Shown here: piece by piece, positions 17,397 through 27,064 of the stretch | Numbering within the stretch: position 1 is the stretch's first letter | How the letters are laid out: each line of letters starts with the position of its first letter | DNA from: Opitutia bacterium | GTDB lineage: Bacteria; Verrucomicrobiota; Verrucomicrobiia; Opitutales; Opitutaceae | DNA length: 64,000 nucleotides | Assembly (NCBI GenBank): GCA_016217545.1 | Contig: JACRHT010000011.1 | Location: forward strand, 238,103-302,102 | Direction of reading: 5' to 3' | Translations under genes and position numbers: made by a program | Notes under the pieces: generated by a model | Told to the model about the DNA's origin: nothing | Databases searched by the model: none | Seen by the model: only the letters and a program-made list of their open reading frames with translations

Positions 17397-18956
17397 TCAC
17401 GGGACTTTGGCTGTCGGCCAAAACTCCGGCACACGCCGCGCGCGCGTCAGTGCCTCGAAATCGGCGGCAAGAGCGAGCAGTTTCGCGTCGTCCCACGCGC
17501 GTCCGACGAACGAAGCGCCGATCGGCAAACCGAACACGTCCGTCGCCGGCACGGTCACGCTCGGATAACCGGCCACGGCCGCCATCGTCGAGCTGCCGCC
17601 GGCGCTGCCTTCGCCCAGCACGTGATCCGTCAGCGCCGCCGGACCGCGCGTGAGCATCACGAGCGCGTCGAAGTTCCCTCCCGCAAAAGTCGCATCGAGT
17701 CCTTCCGTGCGCGCGAGTCGCCGGCAGGTCGCGAGCGCGTCGAGGTAGGTCTTCTCCGTGAGCGGTCCGCGTTTTTCCGCCACGATGAGGTCCTGCTGGC
17801 CGAAGAAGGCCATCTCCTCCGCCGCGTGCACCTCGTTGAAAGCGATCACGTCGGCGAGATTCTTCATCGGCGTGACGCGGCCCGGCTCCGCGAGATAGCG
17901 ATTCAGGCCATCCTTGAACTCGTAGGAAAGCACGTCGTAGGTCGCGCCGCCGAACTTGCCGAGCGTGGCGATCTTCACGTTGTCGGTCACCTCGGCGCCG
18001 GCAGCGCGCAGCTGCTCGACGAGGCGATCGAGCGCCGCATCGAGTCGGACCGGGATGCCGAACGGCCCGCGCACCACGCCGATGCGGGCGCCGCGCAAGG
18101 CGTGCGCGGGCAAGGAGGACGCGGCAAGTTCGCCGAGCGCGCCCGCCGGGATTTCACGTGTCGCAACATCGCGCGCATCGGCACCGGCGATCGCCGCGAG
18201 CACGAGCGCCGCGTCCGCCACGCTGCGGGTGATCGGACCGGCCGTGTCCTGCGAGGCCGCGATGGGAATGATGCCGTCGCGGCTCACGAGTCCCACGGTG
18301 GGCTTGAACCCGACCACGCCGCACGCCGACGCCGGCGAGACGATCGAGCCGTTCGTCTCCGTGCCGATGGCGAACGCGCACAGGTTCGCCGACACCGCCG
18401 CCGCGGAACCGGAACTCGAGCCGGACGGATTGCGGTCGAGCGCGTAGGGATTGCGCGTCTGTCCGCCGCGGCCGCTCCAGCCGCTGCTCGAATTGTTGCC
18501 GCGGAAATTCGCCCACTCGGTCATGTTCGCCTTGCCGAGCAAGACCGCGCCGGCGGCACGCAGCTGCGCCACGACATGGGCGTCGCGCGGGACCTTCTGT
18601 CCGACGAGCGCCAGCGAACCGGCGGTCGTCTGCATGCGGTCCGCGGTGTCGAGGTTGTCCTTCACAAGGAACGGAATGCCGTGCAGCGGCCCGCGCACCG
18701 TGCCGGCGCGGCGCTCGGCGTCGCGTTCGCGCGCAATGGCGAGTGCGGAGGGATTCAACTCGAGCACGGAGTTGAGCTTCGGTCCGGCGCGATCGATCTC
18801 GGCGATGCGCGCGAGGTAGTCCTGCGTGAGCTGCTCAGCGGTCACGCGGCCCGCGTCCATCTCGGTCTGGAGTTCGGCGATGGATTTTTCGGCCCAGCGA
18901 AAGTCAGCCCGCAGCAGCGCGACCGATGCGAGGAACACCAGCACGAGACGTTTCAT
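17397..18956 (-). CDS. exported amidase-signature enzyme
   Basis: 519-aa amidase with a short signal peptide (MKRLVLVFLASVALLRA). It has the amidase-signature Ser-cisSer-Lys triad: Lys in PFLVKDNLDT near residue 100, and serines in NPSGSSSGSAAAVSANL near residue 175. ETNGSIVSPASACGVVGFKPT follows as expected. It likely hydrolyses an extracytoplasmic amide such as a peptide amide. It begins 6 nt after the stop of the phosphatidylserine decarboxylase gene on the same strand, so the two are probably co-transcribed without obvious functional link. Confidence 0.93.
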   Translation of the reverse strand: MKRLVLVFLASVALLRADFRWAEKSIAELQTEMDAGRVTAEQLTQDYLARIAEIDRAGPKLNSVLELNPSALAIARERDAERRAGTVRGPLHGIPFLVKDNLDTADRMQTTAGSLALVGQKVPRDAHVVAQLRAAGAVLLGKANMTEWANFRGNNSSSGWSGRGGQTRNPYALDRNPSGSSSGSAAAVSANLCAFAIGTETNGSIVSPASACGVVGFKPTVGLVSRDGIIPIAASQDTAGPITRSVADAALVLAAIAGADARDVATREIPAGALGELAASSLPAHALRGARIGVVRGPFGIPVRLDAALDRLVEQLRAAGAEVTDNVKIATLGKFGGATYDVLSYEFKDGLNRYLAEPGRVTPMKNLADVIAFNEVHAAEEMAFFGQQDLIVAEKRGPLTEKTYLDALATCRRLARTEGLDATFAGGNFDALVMLTRGPAALTDHVLGEGSAGGSSTMAAVAGYPSVTVPATDVFGLPIGASFVGRAWDDAKLLALAADFEALTRARRVPEFWPTAKVP

Positions 18957-18962
18957 GGAAAA

Positions 18963-19901
18963 TCAGCGTGTCGCGACGCCCAGCCGCTCGCCCATGCGCG
19001 CGTAAACCTCGAGCTGATTCGCGCTCTGCTCGACGAGGTCGCGGTCGAAAGTGATGCGGCCGGGCTGGAAAATCGTCACGACGCACGAGCCGCCGAAGCG
19101 GAACAGGCCTTTCTCCGCGCCCTTCGCGACGGCGCGACCCGGCACGTAGGATTGGAAAATCGTGCCGACCATCGTCGCGCCGATCTCGCAGACGGCGACG
19201 CGGCCGAAGGCCGGCGAGTCGACGAGCGTGACCATGCGCTTGTTTTCCCAGAGGTAGGCGAGATTGCGGCGCAGCGCGATCGGCGAGACGGAGTAGAGCC
19301 AGCCGTTGATCAAGCGCGCGTCGGCGGGCGTGCCGCTCACGGGGAAGTGGAAGCGGTGGTAGTCGACCGGGCAGAGCCGCGAGATAAGCAGCGAGCCGCC
19401 GGCAAACTCCCGCGAGAGCACGCGTTTCTCCTCCGGCAGATGCGCTTCGCCGAGAAATGACGCGAGGTCGAACCGCTGGCCCTTCGCGTAGAAACCCGCC
19501 GCGCCGTCGACGTTCTGGAACGCGAGATGGCGCCCGTCCGCCGGCAAGACCGCCACGCGATCGTCGGCCGCGGCGGCGATCGGCCGCGCGCCCTCCTTGA
19601 GGCCGCGATAGAAGAACTCGTTGAACGACTTGAAGACGAACGGGCTCTTCGCGAACTCGTCCACATCGAGCCCGTATTCGATGATGAAGGGCAGGATGCG
19701 GCGCGTGCTGTCCGCCATCGACATCCGCCAGCCGTAATAGCGGGAGAGCCACGCGCGCTTCACGAGCAGCTCGAGCGAGAGCCGGCCGACGGAGCCGCCA
19801 TAGGTCCAGCGCAGCCATTTTTCGCCGTAGACGGTCTCGGTCTCGACGACGCGCTTCGCGCGATGGAAATAGCGGATGGGTTCCTCGGACGGCGACGGCA
19901 T
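18963..19901 (-). CDS. psd: phosphatidylserine decarboxylase proenzyme
   Basis: Converts phosphatidylserine to phosphatidylethanolamine at the inner membrane. The 312-aa protein has an N-terminal SFNEFFYRGLKEGARPI segment, catalytic-site HFPVSGTP and CPVDYHRFHFPV, and the pyruvoyl-forming processing site late in the chain as FGGSCVV (usually LGST), with Ser becoming the pyruvoyl group. Length is typical for the PSD-I type. The Thr-to-Cys change after the Ser is a small deviation from consensus. Confidence 0.93.
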   Translation of the reverse strand: MPSPSEEPIRYFHRAKRVVETETVYGEKWLRWTYGGSVGRLSLELLVKRAWLSRYYGWRMSMADSTRRILPFIIEYGLDVDEFAKSPFVFKSFNEFFYRGLKEGARPIAAAADDRVAVLPADGRHLAFQNVDGAAGFYAKGQRFDLASFLGEAHLPEEKRVLSREFAGGSLLISRLCPVDYHRFHFPVSGTPADARLINGWLYSVSPIALRRNLAYLWENKRMVTLVDSPAFGRVAVCEIGATMVGTIFQSYVPGRAVAKGAEKGLFRFGGSCVVTIFQPGRITFDRDLVEQSANQLEVYARMGERLGVATR

Positions 19902-20001
19902 GCGCGGCCAAGTTCACCCAAACCCGGCGCGAGGCAAAGGAAGAAAGTGCCGAGCGATTGAGGATTGCTTTCCGGGCCCCCTCCCCGGCTAACCTCCGGG
20001 G

Positions 20002-20493
20002 ATGAGTCTCTGCCCTTGTGGTTCCGGTCTGAACTTCGATGCCTGCTGCGGTCCGATCATCGCCGGCGCCCCCGCGCCCACCGCCGAAGCGCTGATGCGC
20101 TCGCGCTACACCGCGCACGTCAAACACGAGATCGGTCACCTCGAGCGCTCGCTCAGCGCCGACCAGCGCAAGACCTTCGACGCCGCGGCAGCCAAGAAGT
20201 GGTCCGAGCAATCCGAGTGGCTCGGCCTCACCATCTCCCGCACCGAACAGGGCGGCGCGGAAGACAAGATCGGCGCGGTCGAGTTTACCGCGAAGTTCAA
20301 GATGGAGGGCGAGGAACACGAACATTTCGAGATCGCCCTCTTCGGTCGCGAGGACGGCCGCTGGGTCTACACCGGCCAGGTCAACGGCCCGGGCACGACT
20401 TACCGTCGCGAGCAGCCGAAGGTCGGCCGCAACGACCCGTGCCCCTGCGGCAGCGGCAAGAAATACAAGAAGTGCTGCGGCGCCGCGGCGTAA
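20002..20493 (+). CDS. ychJ: YchJ/UPF0225-family protein with two SEC-C motifs
   Basis: 163-aa protein beginning [14 protein letters not shown] and ending [14 protein letters not shown]. Both are SEC-C zinc-binding motifs (CxCx8CC) like that at the C-terminus of SecA. Between them is the NTF2-like YchJ domain (about 25-130) with [10 protein letters not shown]. Function is not established for the family; the SEC-C ends suggest nucleic acid, ribosome or SecB-type protein contacts. Confidence 0.9.
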   Translation: MSLCPCGSGLNFDACCGPIIAGAPAPTAEALMRSRYTAHVKHEIGHLERSLSADQRKTFDAAAAKKWSEQSEWLGLTISRTEQGGAEDKIGAVEFTAKFKMEGEEHEHFEIALFGREDGRWVYTGQVNGPGTTYRREQPKVGRNDPCPCGSGKKYKKCCGAAA

Positions 20494-20535
20494 TTTGCCG
20501 CTGACGCGACGCGCGTGGCCTGCTGGGTTTCCGGC

Positions 20536-20922
20536 ATGGACACCTCATTTGCCCGCCTGTGGCTGCGCGCGGAAGGGTTGATTGCCCTCGTGCTGGCGGC
20601 GGCGTTCTACCGCCATTTCCAGTTTCCGTGGCTCTGGTTCGGGATCCTCTTCCTCGTCCCTGATCTCTCGATGATCGGCTACGCCGCGGGCCCGCGGGCC
20701 GGCGCGCGCTGCTACAATGTCGCCCACTCCTACCTGCTGCCCGGCATCGTCGTCGCCCTGAGCATGGGCCTCGGAAACAACCTTCCGTTTTCGCGCGACC
20801 TGCTGGGCATCGCGCTGATTTGGTGCGCGCACATCGGCTTCGATCGCGCGCTCGGCTACGGGCTGAAATCGGCGGACGGATTCCAGCTCACTCATCTCGG
20901 GCGGATCGGCCGGGAGCGTTGA
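20536..20922 (+). CDS. DUF4260-family membrane protein
   Basis: 128-aa small integral membrane protein starting at ATG 20536. The DUF4260 pattern is clear: [50 protein letters not shown], and [12 protein letters not shown] near the end. About four helices are predicted. Function unknown. Confidence 0.9.
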   Translation: MDTSFARLWLRAEGLIALVLAAAFYRHFQFPWLWFGILFLVPDLSMIGYAAGPRAGARCYNVAHSYLLPGIVVALSMGLGNNLPFSRDLLGIALIWCAHIGFDRALGYGLKSADGFQLTHLGRIGRER

Positions 20923-20925
20923 ACC

Positions 20926-21090
20926 TCACGCGGTCGCCTCGGTCGGCGGGCGGCTGCGCAACCGCAGCGCTTCGTAGATCGGCGTGTTGCCGAGCGCCTC
21001 GGCCACGCCGTAGGCCGTCAGGCACGCCACCAGCAGCGGCGCAAACACACCGTCGGCCGCGCCGGAACTGTCGTCAGGCGTGCGATGCAT
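20926..21090 (-). pseudogene. C-terminal remnant of a ClC chloride channel
   Basis: A 54-codon minus-strand reading frame ends APLLVACLTAYGVAEALG followed by NTPIYEALRLR. That is the pattern at the end of the ClC membrane domain, where the final helix is followed by an IYEALL-type motif. Everything upstream of this C-terminal end is missing. Upstream DNA instead leads into the promoter region of the YqhD-like gene, so this looks like a deletion remnant, not a functional gene. Confidence 0.55.
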
Positions 21091-21242
21091 GGCGCATTCG
21101 AGCGGACCACGCCGGAAAGTTTCAAGGGCAACCGCCCCGCGTCACGAAAGACCCAAAAGCCTCCCATGGAACAACGCCGCGCCCGCCCGTGTGACGGCTT
21201 CGCCGTTTGCATCGCGCATCGTTCGCGCCTAGCGTCCGCGCC

Positions 21243-22400
21243 ATGGAAAATTTCGTTTACCAGAACCCCACTCGCATCCTCTTCGGCCGCGGCCAGATTG
21301 CCGGACTCGCCACCGAACTCCCCGCCGATGCCCGTGTGCTCCTGCTGGCCGGCGGCGGCAGCATCAAGGAAAACGGCGTCCATGCGCAGGTCGTGAAGGC
21401 GCTTGGCTCGCGCGTCGTGAAGGAGTTCTGGGGCGTCGAGGCGAACCCCGACTACGACACCCTCATGCGTGCCGTGGAAATCGTGAAGGCGGAGAAACTC
21501 GACTGGATCCTGCCGGTCGGCGGCGGCTCGGTGCTCGACGGCGCGAAGTTCGTCGCGGCCGCCGCGCTCTATCCGCACGATCCGTGGACGATCCTCACTG
21601 AGCGCGCCGCGCGCGTCACCGCCGCGCTGCCGATCGGTGCCGTGCTCACGCTGCCCGCCACCGGCTCGGAGTCGAACGGCGCCTCCGTCGTCTCGCGCCG
21701 CGCGCTCAAGGAGAAGCTCGCGTTCATCTCGCCGCACGTTTTCCCGCGCTTCTCGGTGCTCGATCCGGAAACGACGTTCTCCCTCCCGGCGCGCCAAGTC
21801 GCCAACGGCATCGGCGACGCGTTCTGCCATGTCATCGAGCAATACCTCACCTTCCCCGCGCAGGCCGCGGTGCAAGACCGGTTCGCCGAGGGCATTCTCC
21901 GCACGCTCGTCGAGATCGGCCCGAAGACACTCGCCAACCCGACTGACTACGACACGCGCGCCAACTTCGTCTGGGCCGCCACGACCGCGCTGAATGGCTG
22001 GATTTCCGTCGGCGTGCCGCAGGACTGGGCGACGCACATCATCGGCCACGAACTCACCGCGCTGCACGGCATCGACCATGCGCGCACGCTCGCGGTCGTG
22101 CTGCCGTCGTTGCTCCAAGTCGAGCGCACCGCCAAGCGCGCCAAGCTCCTCCAATATGCCGAACGCGTCTGGGACTTGCGCGACGGCAGCGAGGACGCGC
22201 GCATCGACGCCGCGATCGAGAAGACGCGCGCCTTCTACGAATCGATCGGCATCAAGACGCGCCTCGCTGACTACCATGTGCCCGTCGCCGTCGCCGCGGA
22301 AGTTTCGCGCCGCCTCGCCGCGCGCGGCCTGTCGGCGTTCGGCGATCGCGGGCTGATCACGCCCGCCAAGGTCGAACAAATCCTCCGCGCCGCGGCCTAG
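21243..22400 (+). CDS. yqhD: YqhD-type NADPH-dependent aldehyde reductase (iron-containing ADH family)
   Basis: 385-aa enzyme aligning by eye with E. coli YqhD from the start: NPTRILFGRGQIAGL, VLLLAGGGSIKENG, PVGGGSVLDGAKF. The metal-binding positions are present (Asp in GIGDAFCHV, His residues in HVIEQYL and HELTALHGIDHAR). It should reduce short-chain and reactive aldehydes with NADPH. Start ATG 21243. Its TAG stop shares the palindrome CTAG with the convergent sensor kinase gene. Confidence 0.94.
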   Translation: MENFVYQNPTRILFGRGQIAGLATELPADARVLLLAGGGSIKENGVHAQVVKALGSRVVKEFWGVEANPDYDTLMRAVEIVKAEKLDWILPVGGGSVLDGAKFVAAAALYPHDPWTILTERAARVTAALPIGAVLTLPATGSESNGASVVSRRALKEKLAFISPHVFPRFSVLDPETTFSLPARQVANGIGDAFCHVIEQYLTFPAQAAVQDRFAEGILRTLVEIGPKTLANPTDYDTRANFVWAATTALNGWISVGVPQDWATHIIGHELTALHGIDHARTLAVVLPSLLQVERTAKRAKLLQYAERVWDLRDGSEDARIDAAIEKTRAFYESIGIKTRLADYHVPVAVAAEVSRRLAARGLSAFGDRGLITPAKVEQILRAAA

Positions 22401-24793
22401 TTCTTCGCAACCGAGAGGGCGGTCGCAACGGCTTCACCGAGCTGCGCAAACGAGAGCGGTTTGTGCAGCAGGCGCGTCACGCGGAGCTTGCCCGCCTCGA
22501 GTTCCTCCGCGTTGGTGAAAAAACCGCTGGCGATCAGCACGGGCTGCGTCGGTTTCCACGCGCGGATGCGCGCGATCAGTTGCAGGCCGGTCATCCCGGG
22601 CATGGTGAGGTCCGTGAGCACGAGCGCGAAATCCGCCGGCCGTGCCTCGAACTCCGCGAGCGCGGCGCTCGGCCGCTCGAAAGCGGTGACGCGGTAGCCG
22701 AGTTGCACGAGGATCTGACGCACGGCGCTGACCACCGCCACGTCGTCGTCGACCAGCAGGATCTGTTCGCCCTTGCCGCGCGGGATTTCCGCCGGCGGAC
22801 GAACCGCGGCCTCGTCGTCGGCCGGAGCGACGGGGAAGAAGACGTTGAACAGCGTGCCGCGTCCCGGCTGGCTGAAGACCGTCACCGCGCCGCCGTGCTG
22901 CTGCATGATGCCATGCACGACGGCCAAGCCCAGGCCCGTGCCGTGGCCGGGCGCCTTGGTCGAGAAGAACGGCTCGAAGATGCGCGACACGACTTCGGGC
23001 GTCATCCCCGGGCCGTCGTCCTGGATGCCGATGCGGACATAGCGCCCCGGTTCGAGCGAGTCGACCGGCGGTCGGGCGGATGCCGTGATCTCGACCGCCT
23101 CGGCGGTGAACGTGACATGCCCACCCACGCCTTGCATCGCCTGCACGGCGTTGGTGCCGATGTTCATCAACACCTGGTGCGCCTGCGTCGGATCCGCGAG
23201 GATGGCGGGGAGTTTGGCCGCCACATCGTGCTCGAGCTCTATGCCCCCGCGCCCGAGCACGCGGAGGAAGTCGATCGTCTCCGCGACCAACGGCAGCACC
23301 GGCACCGGCTGGCGCGTCGCGCCCGACCGGCGGGAGAAAGCCAGAATCTGCTGCACGAGCTGGCGCGCGCGGCGGCCGCCATGGATGATCTGGCGCATCG
23401 ATTCGACTTCCGGACGCCCCGCCGGGAGCGACATCAGGCTCAGTTCCGCGTGGCCGAGCACGGCGGTGAGAACGTTGTTGAAATCGTGTGCGATGCCGCC
23501 CGCGAGCCGGCCGATGGCCTCGAGCTTCTGCGTTTCGAGCAGGCGCTTCTCCTGTTGCGCCAGCTGCTCGCGCGCCCGCACCTGCTCCGTTACGTCCTCG
23601 ACCGCAACCAGCAGCGAGCGGCCGAGCGGCCCCACCGACACGTGCCACCAACCGGAGCCCTGCGATTTTTCGTAGTGAAAGCGGCGCACGTCCGCTTGCG
23701 AAGAGGCCCGCCGCACCTCGCGTTCGAGCGCGGCCTCGGCGCCGAGCAGGACGCCGAAGCGCATTCCTTCCGCCTGACCACCGTCGGGCACGAGCAGCGA
23801 GCGCGCCGCGGGGTTGATCTGCCGGATGCGCAGCTGCTGTTCCGCATCGGGTTCCAGCACGAGCAGGCCGCTGTGCGCGCCGTCGAAGACCGCGCGGAAT
23901 TCCTCCGCCTGACGCGAGAGTCGCGCCTGGAGACGCCGTAGGTGCCACACGGTCCACAACGCGAATACCAACGCGATGGTGAGGCCGATCGCCACCACCA
24001 TCGTCACGTCCTGCGCCGAGTAGCGCGCCGGCTCGATGTGCCCGAACCATTTCCGGTAAAGCCGATCGAACCGCCCGGTGCGCGCGAGGATCGCGAGCCC
24101 TTCGTTCACCTGCGCCAACAGCCGCGCGTCGCCCTTCTGCACGGCGAAACAGTATTCGATCTCGTAGCCCGGCACGTCGCTGTCGACCGCCCGCAGGTCC
24201 GTCAGCCCGAGGTGATGAGCCAGCGCCGAGCCGCTGAGGCGGGCAACGAGCGTGGCATCAGCCTCGCCGCGCGCGACCGCCTTGAGCCCGTCCTCCACCG
24301 AATCGACCGTGTAGATCGATGCCTCGAGTTTCGCGCGGCGCAGAATCGCCTCGCCCAGGCTGCCGCGGTGCACCGCGACCTTTCGGCCGCGGCAATCGTC
24401 GAGCGACTCGATGGCGGAATCCCGGGCGCGGACGAAGAGCGCGCCCGTCATCTTCAAATAGGGCACCGAAAAATCCATCCGACGCTCGCGTTCGGGAAAA
24501 CGCGCGTAGGACTGCAGCAACTCGATCTCGCCCGTCTCGAAACGGTGGTGGATGTCACGTGTGGTTCCCAACGCACGCTCGAACCGCAACGCCATCACGG
24601 ACTCGATCTCCGCGGTAAGCTCGTAGACAAAGCCCGTCACCTTCCCATCCGGTTGCTCGAACGAGAACGGGTAATTGTCCGTGAGCACACCCACTCGCGG
24701 CCGGGCCGCCGCAGCGGCGCTGTCCGCGCGCGCCGTGGGCACGAGACAAGCGATCGCGCAAAACACACCGACGAGGCAGAGGGGTAGCTGCAC
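22397..24793 (-). CDS. hybrid sensor histidine kinase with periplasmic solute-binding domain
   Basis: About 798 aa from GTG 24793 (an upstream ATG at 24904 would overlap the GH53 gene by 59 bp). Order: signal peptide; periplasmic SBP_bac_3 domain (about 30-250, with VGVLTDNYPFSF and a DFSVPYLKMTGALFV motif); one membrane helix near 265-285; PAS-like domain; HisKA with AIGRLAGGIAHDFNNVL; HATPase with DDGPGM and GTGLGLAVVHGI; and a C-terminal receiver with LVDDD and the phosphoacceptor Asp in VLTDLTMPG. No DNA-binding output, so phosphotransfer to another partner or self-regulation is expected. The ligand may be an amino acid-like compound. Confidence 0.93.
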   Translation of the reverse strand: MQLPLCLVGVFCAIACLVPTARADSAAAAARPRVGVLTDNYPFSFEQPDGKVTGFVYELTAEIESVMALRFERALGTTRDIHHRFETGEIELLQSYARFPERERRMDFSVPYLKMTGALFVRARDSAIESLDDCRGRKVAVHRGSLGEAILRRAKLEASIYTVDSVEDGLKAVARGEADATLVARLSGSALAHHLGLTDLRAVDSDVPGYEIEYCFAVQKGDARLLAQVNEGLAILARTGRFDRLYRKWFGHIEPARYSAQDVTMVVAIGLTIALVFALWTVWHLRRLQARLSRQAEEFRAVFDGAHSGLLVLEPDAEQQLRIRQINPAARSLLVPDGGQAEGMRFGVLLGAEAALEREVRRASSQADVRRFHYEKSQGSGWWHVSVGPLGRSLLVAVEDVTEQVRAREQLAQQEKRLLETQKLEAIGRLAGGIAHDFNNVLTAVLGHAELSLMSLPAGRPEVESMRQIIHGGRRARQLVQQILAFSRRSGATRQPVPVLPLVAETIDFLRVLGRGGIELEHDVAAKLPAILADPTQAHQVLMNIGTNAVQAMQGVGGHVTFTAEAVEITASARPPVDSLEPGRYVRIGIQDDGPGMTPEVVSRIFEPFFSTKAPGHGTGLGLAVVHGIMQQHGGAVTVFSQPGRGTLFNVFFPVAPADDEAAVRPPAEIPRGKGEQILLVDDDVAVVSAVRQILVQLGYRVTAFERPSAALAEFEARPADFALVLTDLTMPGMTGLQLIARIRAWKPTQPVLIASGFFTNAEELEAGKLRVTRLLHKPLSFAQLGEAVATALSVAKN

Positions 24794-24845
24794 TGCGGGA
24801 GCCAAGCGGCGACACCCCGCGGGTTCAATCCGGCATTGGCAAACC

Positions 24846-25934
24846 TCAGCGGCCCGGCTCGCCCCCGCCGAAGAGCGCCGGAGCGCCGGGGAGCATCTCG
24901 CCACGCTCGTCGAAGAGCGCGCACGTGCCGCCCTCCCACGCGTAATGGCCGGGAAGTTGGACGGACTCGGGATGCCAATACCACACGCCGCGCCCGAGCC
25001 CGCGCGGGATTTCGCGCACCGCTTGGACGACGTCGCGAAGAAACTGCGCCTGCCCCGCCGGAGTGAGCGGCCAATCCATGTTGGCCTTCTCCGTCCACTT
25101 CTTCGCCGTCTTCCACGGATAGCCGGCCTCGACCACTTGGATCGGCTTTTGAAATTCCTCCGCGAGCGCCGCGAGCGTGCGGCGGTAATTCGAGAGTCCG
25201 CCGTGCCAATCGGGATAGTAGCTCAGGCCGATGATGTCGTAATCGAGCCCGGCCTCGCACGCGTGGCGAAACCACCAAAGAGATTTCGCCAAGTCTCCGC
25301 CGCTCTCGATGTGCAGGATGATCTTCGGCTGGCCCGGACCGCGCGGCACGGCGTCGATGCCGGCGCGCAGGAGACGCGCGAGACGCGACCACGCGGCGGC
25401 ATCCTCCTCGGCGGGCGCACCAAACTTCACCTGACCGTCGGGCCAGAGCGTGCCGTTGGTGATTTCGTTGCCGATCTGGATGAATTCGGGCCGCAATCCT
25501 TCGCGCTCGAAACGCGCGAGCACGTCGCGCGTGTAGGCGCCGACTTGCGCGACGAGCTCGTCGAATGGCAGCTTCGCCCACGCGGCGGGTTTGATCTGTT
25601 TCTGCGGATCGGCCCACGTGTCGGAGTAGTGCAGGTCGAGCATGAACGCCGCACCGGACGCCTTCACGCGGCGCGCGAGCGCGACCGTGTAGTCGAGGGA
25701 GTTGTCGACGATGCCTTCGGCCTTCGGGTGAACGAACAAGCGCAGGCGCACGCCGTTCAGGCCCTCGGCGCGAAACAGCGTCAGCGCATCGGCGACGCGA
25801 CCGTGCTTCGAAAACTTCGCGCCCCGCGCCTCGTAGATCGGCAGCGACGAGAGATCGGCTCCGACGTAGAATGGCTCGGCGGCGGACGCCGCGACGGCAA
25901 GGACGAGAAACGCGAGGCAGCGGAGCGTCTTCAT
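24846..25934 (-). CDS. secreted GH53 endo-beta-1,4-galactanase
   Basis: 362-aa glycoside hydrolase family 53 enzyme with signal peptide MKTLRCLAFLVLAVAASAAEP. The (beta/alpha)8 signatures are clear: FYVGADLSSLPIYE, ARRVKASGAAFMLDLHYSDTWADP, acid/base Glu in IQIGNEITNG (about residue 149) and nucleophile Glu in VVEAGYPW (about residue 260). It cleaves beta-1,4-galactan of type I arabinogalactan, a pectin side chain. It lies next to a LacI regulator and a GH16 enzyme in a glycan-utilization locus. Confidence 0.95.
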   Translation of the reverse strand: MKTLRCLAFLVLAVAASAAEPFYVGADLSSLPIYEARGAKFSKHGRVADALTLFRAEGLNGVRLRLFVHPKAEGIVDNSLDYTVALARRVKASGAAFMLDLHYSDTWADPQKQIKPAAWAKLPFDELVAQVGAYTRDVLARFEREGLRPEFIQIGNEITNGTLWPDGQVKFGAPAEEDAAAWSRLARLLRAGIDAVPRGPGQPKIILHIESGGDLAKSLWWFRHACEAGLDYDIIGLSYYPDWHGGLSNYRRTLAALAEEFQKPIQVVEAGYPWKTAKKWTEKANMDWPLTPAGQAQFLRDVVQAVREIPRGLGRGVWYWHPESVQLPGHYAWEGGTCALFDERGEMLPGAPALFGGGEPGR

Positions 25935-25993
25935 GCGGCGGCGAACGTAGCGCGCCGCCCGCCGGAAAACAAACGCGCAGTCGCGCAGGTCGT

Positions 25994-27049
25994 TCAGCGC
26001 GCCACCGACACCGGCGGCGGCGCGATGGTTTTGCCGACGACGAACTCCGAACGCAGGAGGAGCTTCGCGCTCAACGCGTGCGGGCGCGGCATGCGATAGA
26101 GCAGCCGGCCGAGGGCGGAGGAGCCGACTTCCTCGTGCGGCACACGGATCGACGCGACTTGCGGCATGCCGACCGGTGGCGTGATGCCGTCGTAGCCGCT
26201 GATCGAGCAATCCTCCGGGACGCGCAGGCCGCGAACGTGCAGATCGTGGATGAGCGGGTAAGCTTGGTGATCGGCGGCGCAGACCCACGCGGTGACGCCT
26301 TCTGTGCGGACGAGGTGCGCGATCCGGTCGGCCATTTCCGGCGGGGAAATCTTCGGGACATCCTTGCGGACGTTGATGGTCCAGTCGGGATTCAGCGGCA
26401 GGCCGTGATCATAGACGCCCTCAAGGTAGGCGGAGAAGCGACGCTTCGTCCAATGGCCGCCGACCGGGTAGTGCCACGCGGCGAAACCGATGCGGCGATG
26501 GCCGGCGCGCACGAGCTCGTCGACGATGCGCTCGATGCCGGCGGTCTGGTCGGTGTCGATCGAGTCGACGCCGAGGTCGACGTAGTCCTCGAGCACGGCG
26601 ACGGCGGTGGTCTTGCGCGCGAGCGCGGCGACGGCGTCGTCGGAGAATGGATAGATCAGGATGACGCCGCGCCAGCCGCCGCTGCGGACTTGGCGGAAGA
26701 CCTCGTTGCGTTTCGTGCCGATCGTGAACTCGTCGGGATTCGGAAAGCGGACGTCGATGGCGACGTTCTCCTGCGCGGCGCGGTCGTGAATGCCCTTGAG
26801 GATGAACGGAAACGTCGCGGTGCCCGGCGCGGTGTCGCGCACGCCGACGAGCACGCCGACGGTGAGCGGGCGCGTGGAGGTTTTTTTCCGGCGCGGGCGC
26901 GTGAAGTTGTAGCCCATCTCCTCGGCGACCTGCAGGACGCGCGAGCGGGTTTCGCCGCTGATGGCCGGGTCGTTCGCGAGCGAGCGCGAGACGGTGCCGG
27001 AGGAAATCTTCAGCTTCTTGGCGATGAGTTGTTGGCTGACAAAACGCAT
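25994..27049 (-). CDS. LacI-family transcriptional regulator (PUL copy 1)
   Basis: 351-aa repressor/activator. The N-terminal HTH (SQQLIAKKLKISSGTVSRSLAN) and hinge are followed by a periplasmic-binding-protein-like effector domain (VGVLVGV..., GHRRIGF, VCAADHQAY, PEDCSISGYDG). It is paralogous to the regulator at 31277-32347: they share GGHWxxRRFSxYxE, DHQAYxLIxDLxxRG and VPHExxGxSAL. It lies between the GH53 and GH16 genes on the same strand and probably controls them in response to an oligosaccharide. Confidence 0.95.
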   Translation of the reverse strand: MRFVSQQLIAKKLKISSGTVSRSLANDPAISGETRSRVLQVAEEMGYNFTRPRRKKTSTRPLTVGVLVGVRDTAPGTATFPFILKGIHDRAAQENVAIDVRFPNPDEFTIGTKRNEVFRQVRSGGWRGVILIYPFSDDAVAALARKTTAVAVLEDYVDLGVDSIDTDQTAGIERIVDELVRAGHRRIGFAAWHYPVGGHWTKRRFSAYLEGVYDHGLPLNPDWTINVRKDVPKISPPEMADRIAHLVRTEGVTAWVCAADHQAYPLIHDLHVRGLRVPEDCSISGYDGITPPVGMPQVASIRVPHEEVGSSALGRLLYRMPRPHALSAKLLLRSEFVVGKTIAPPPVSVAR

Positions 27050-27064
27050 GGAGGAACGCGCGAA

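Noticed and set aside
22397..22400. Shared stop codons (CTAG) of convergent genes as a special signal
   Set aside because: A 4-bp overlap of opposing TAG stops is common in compact genomes and needs no special explanation.
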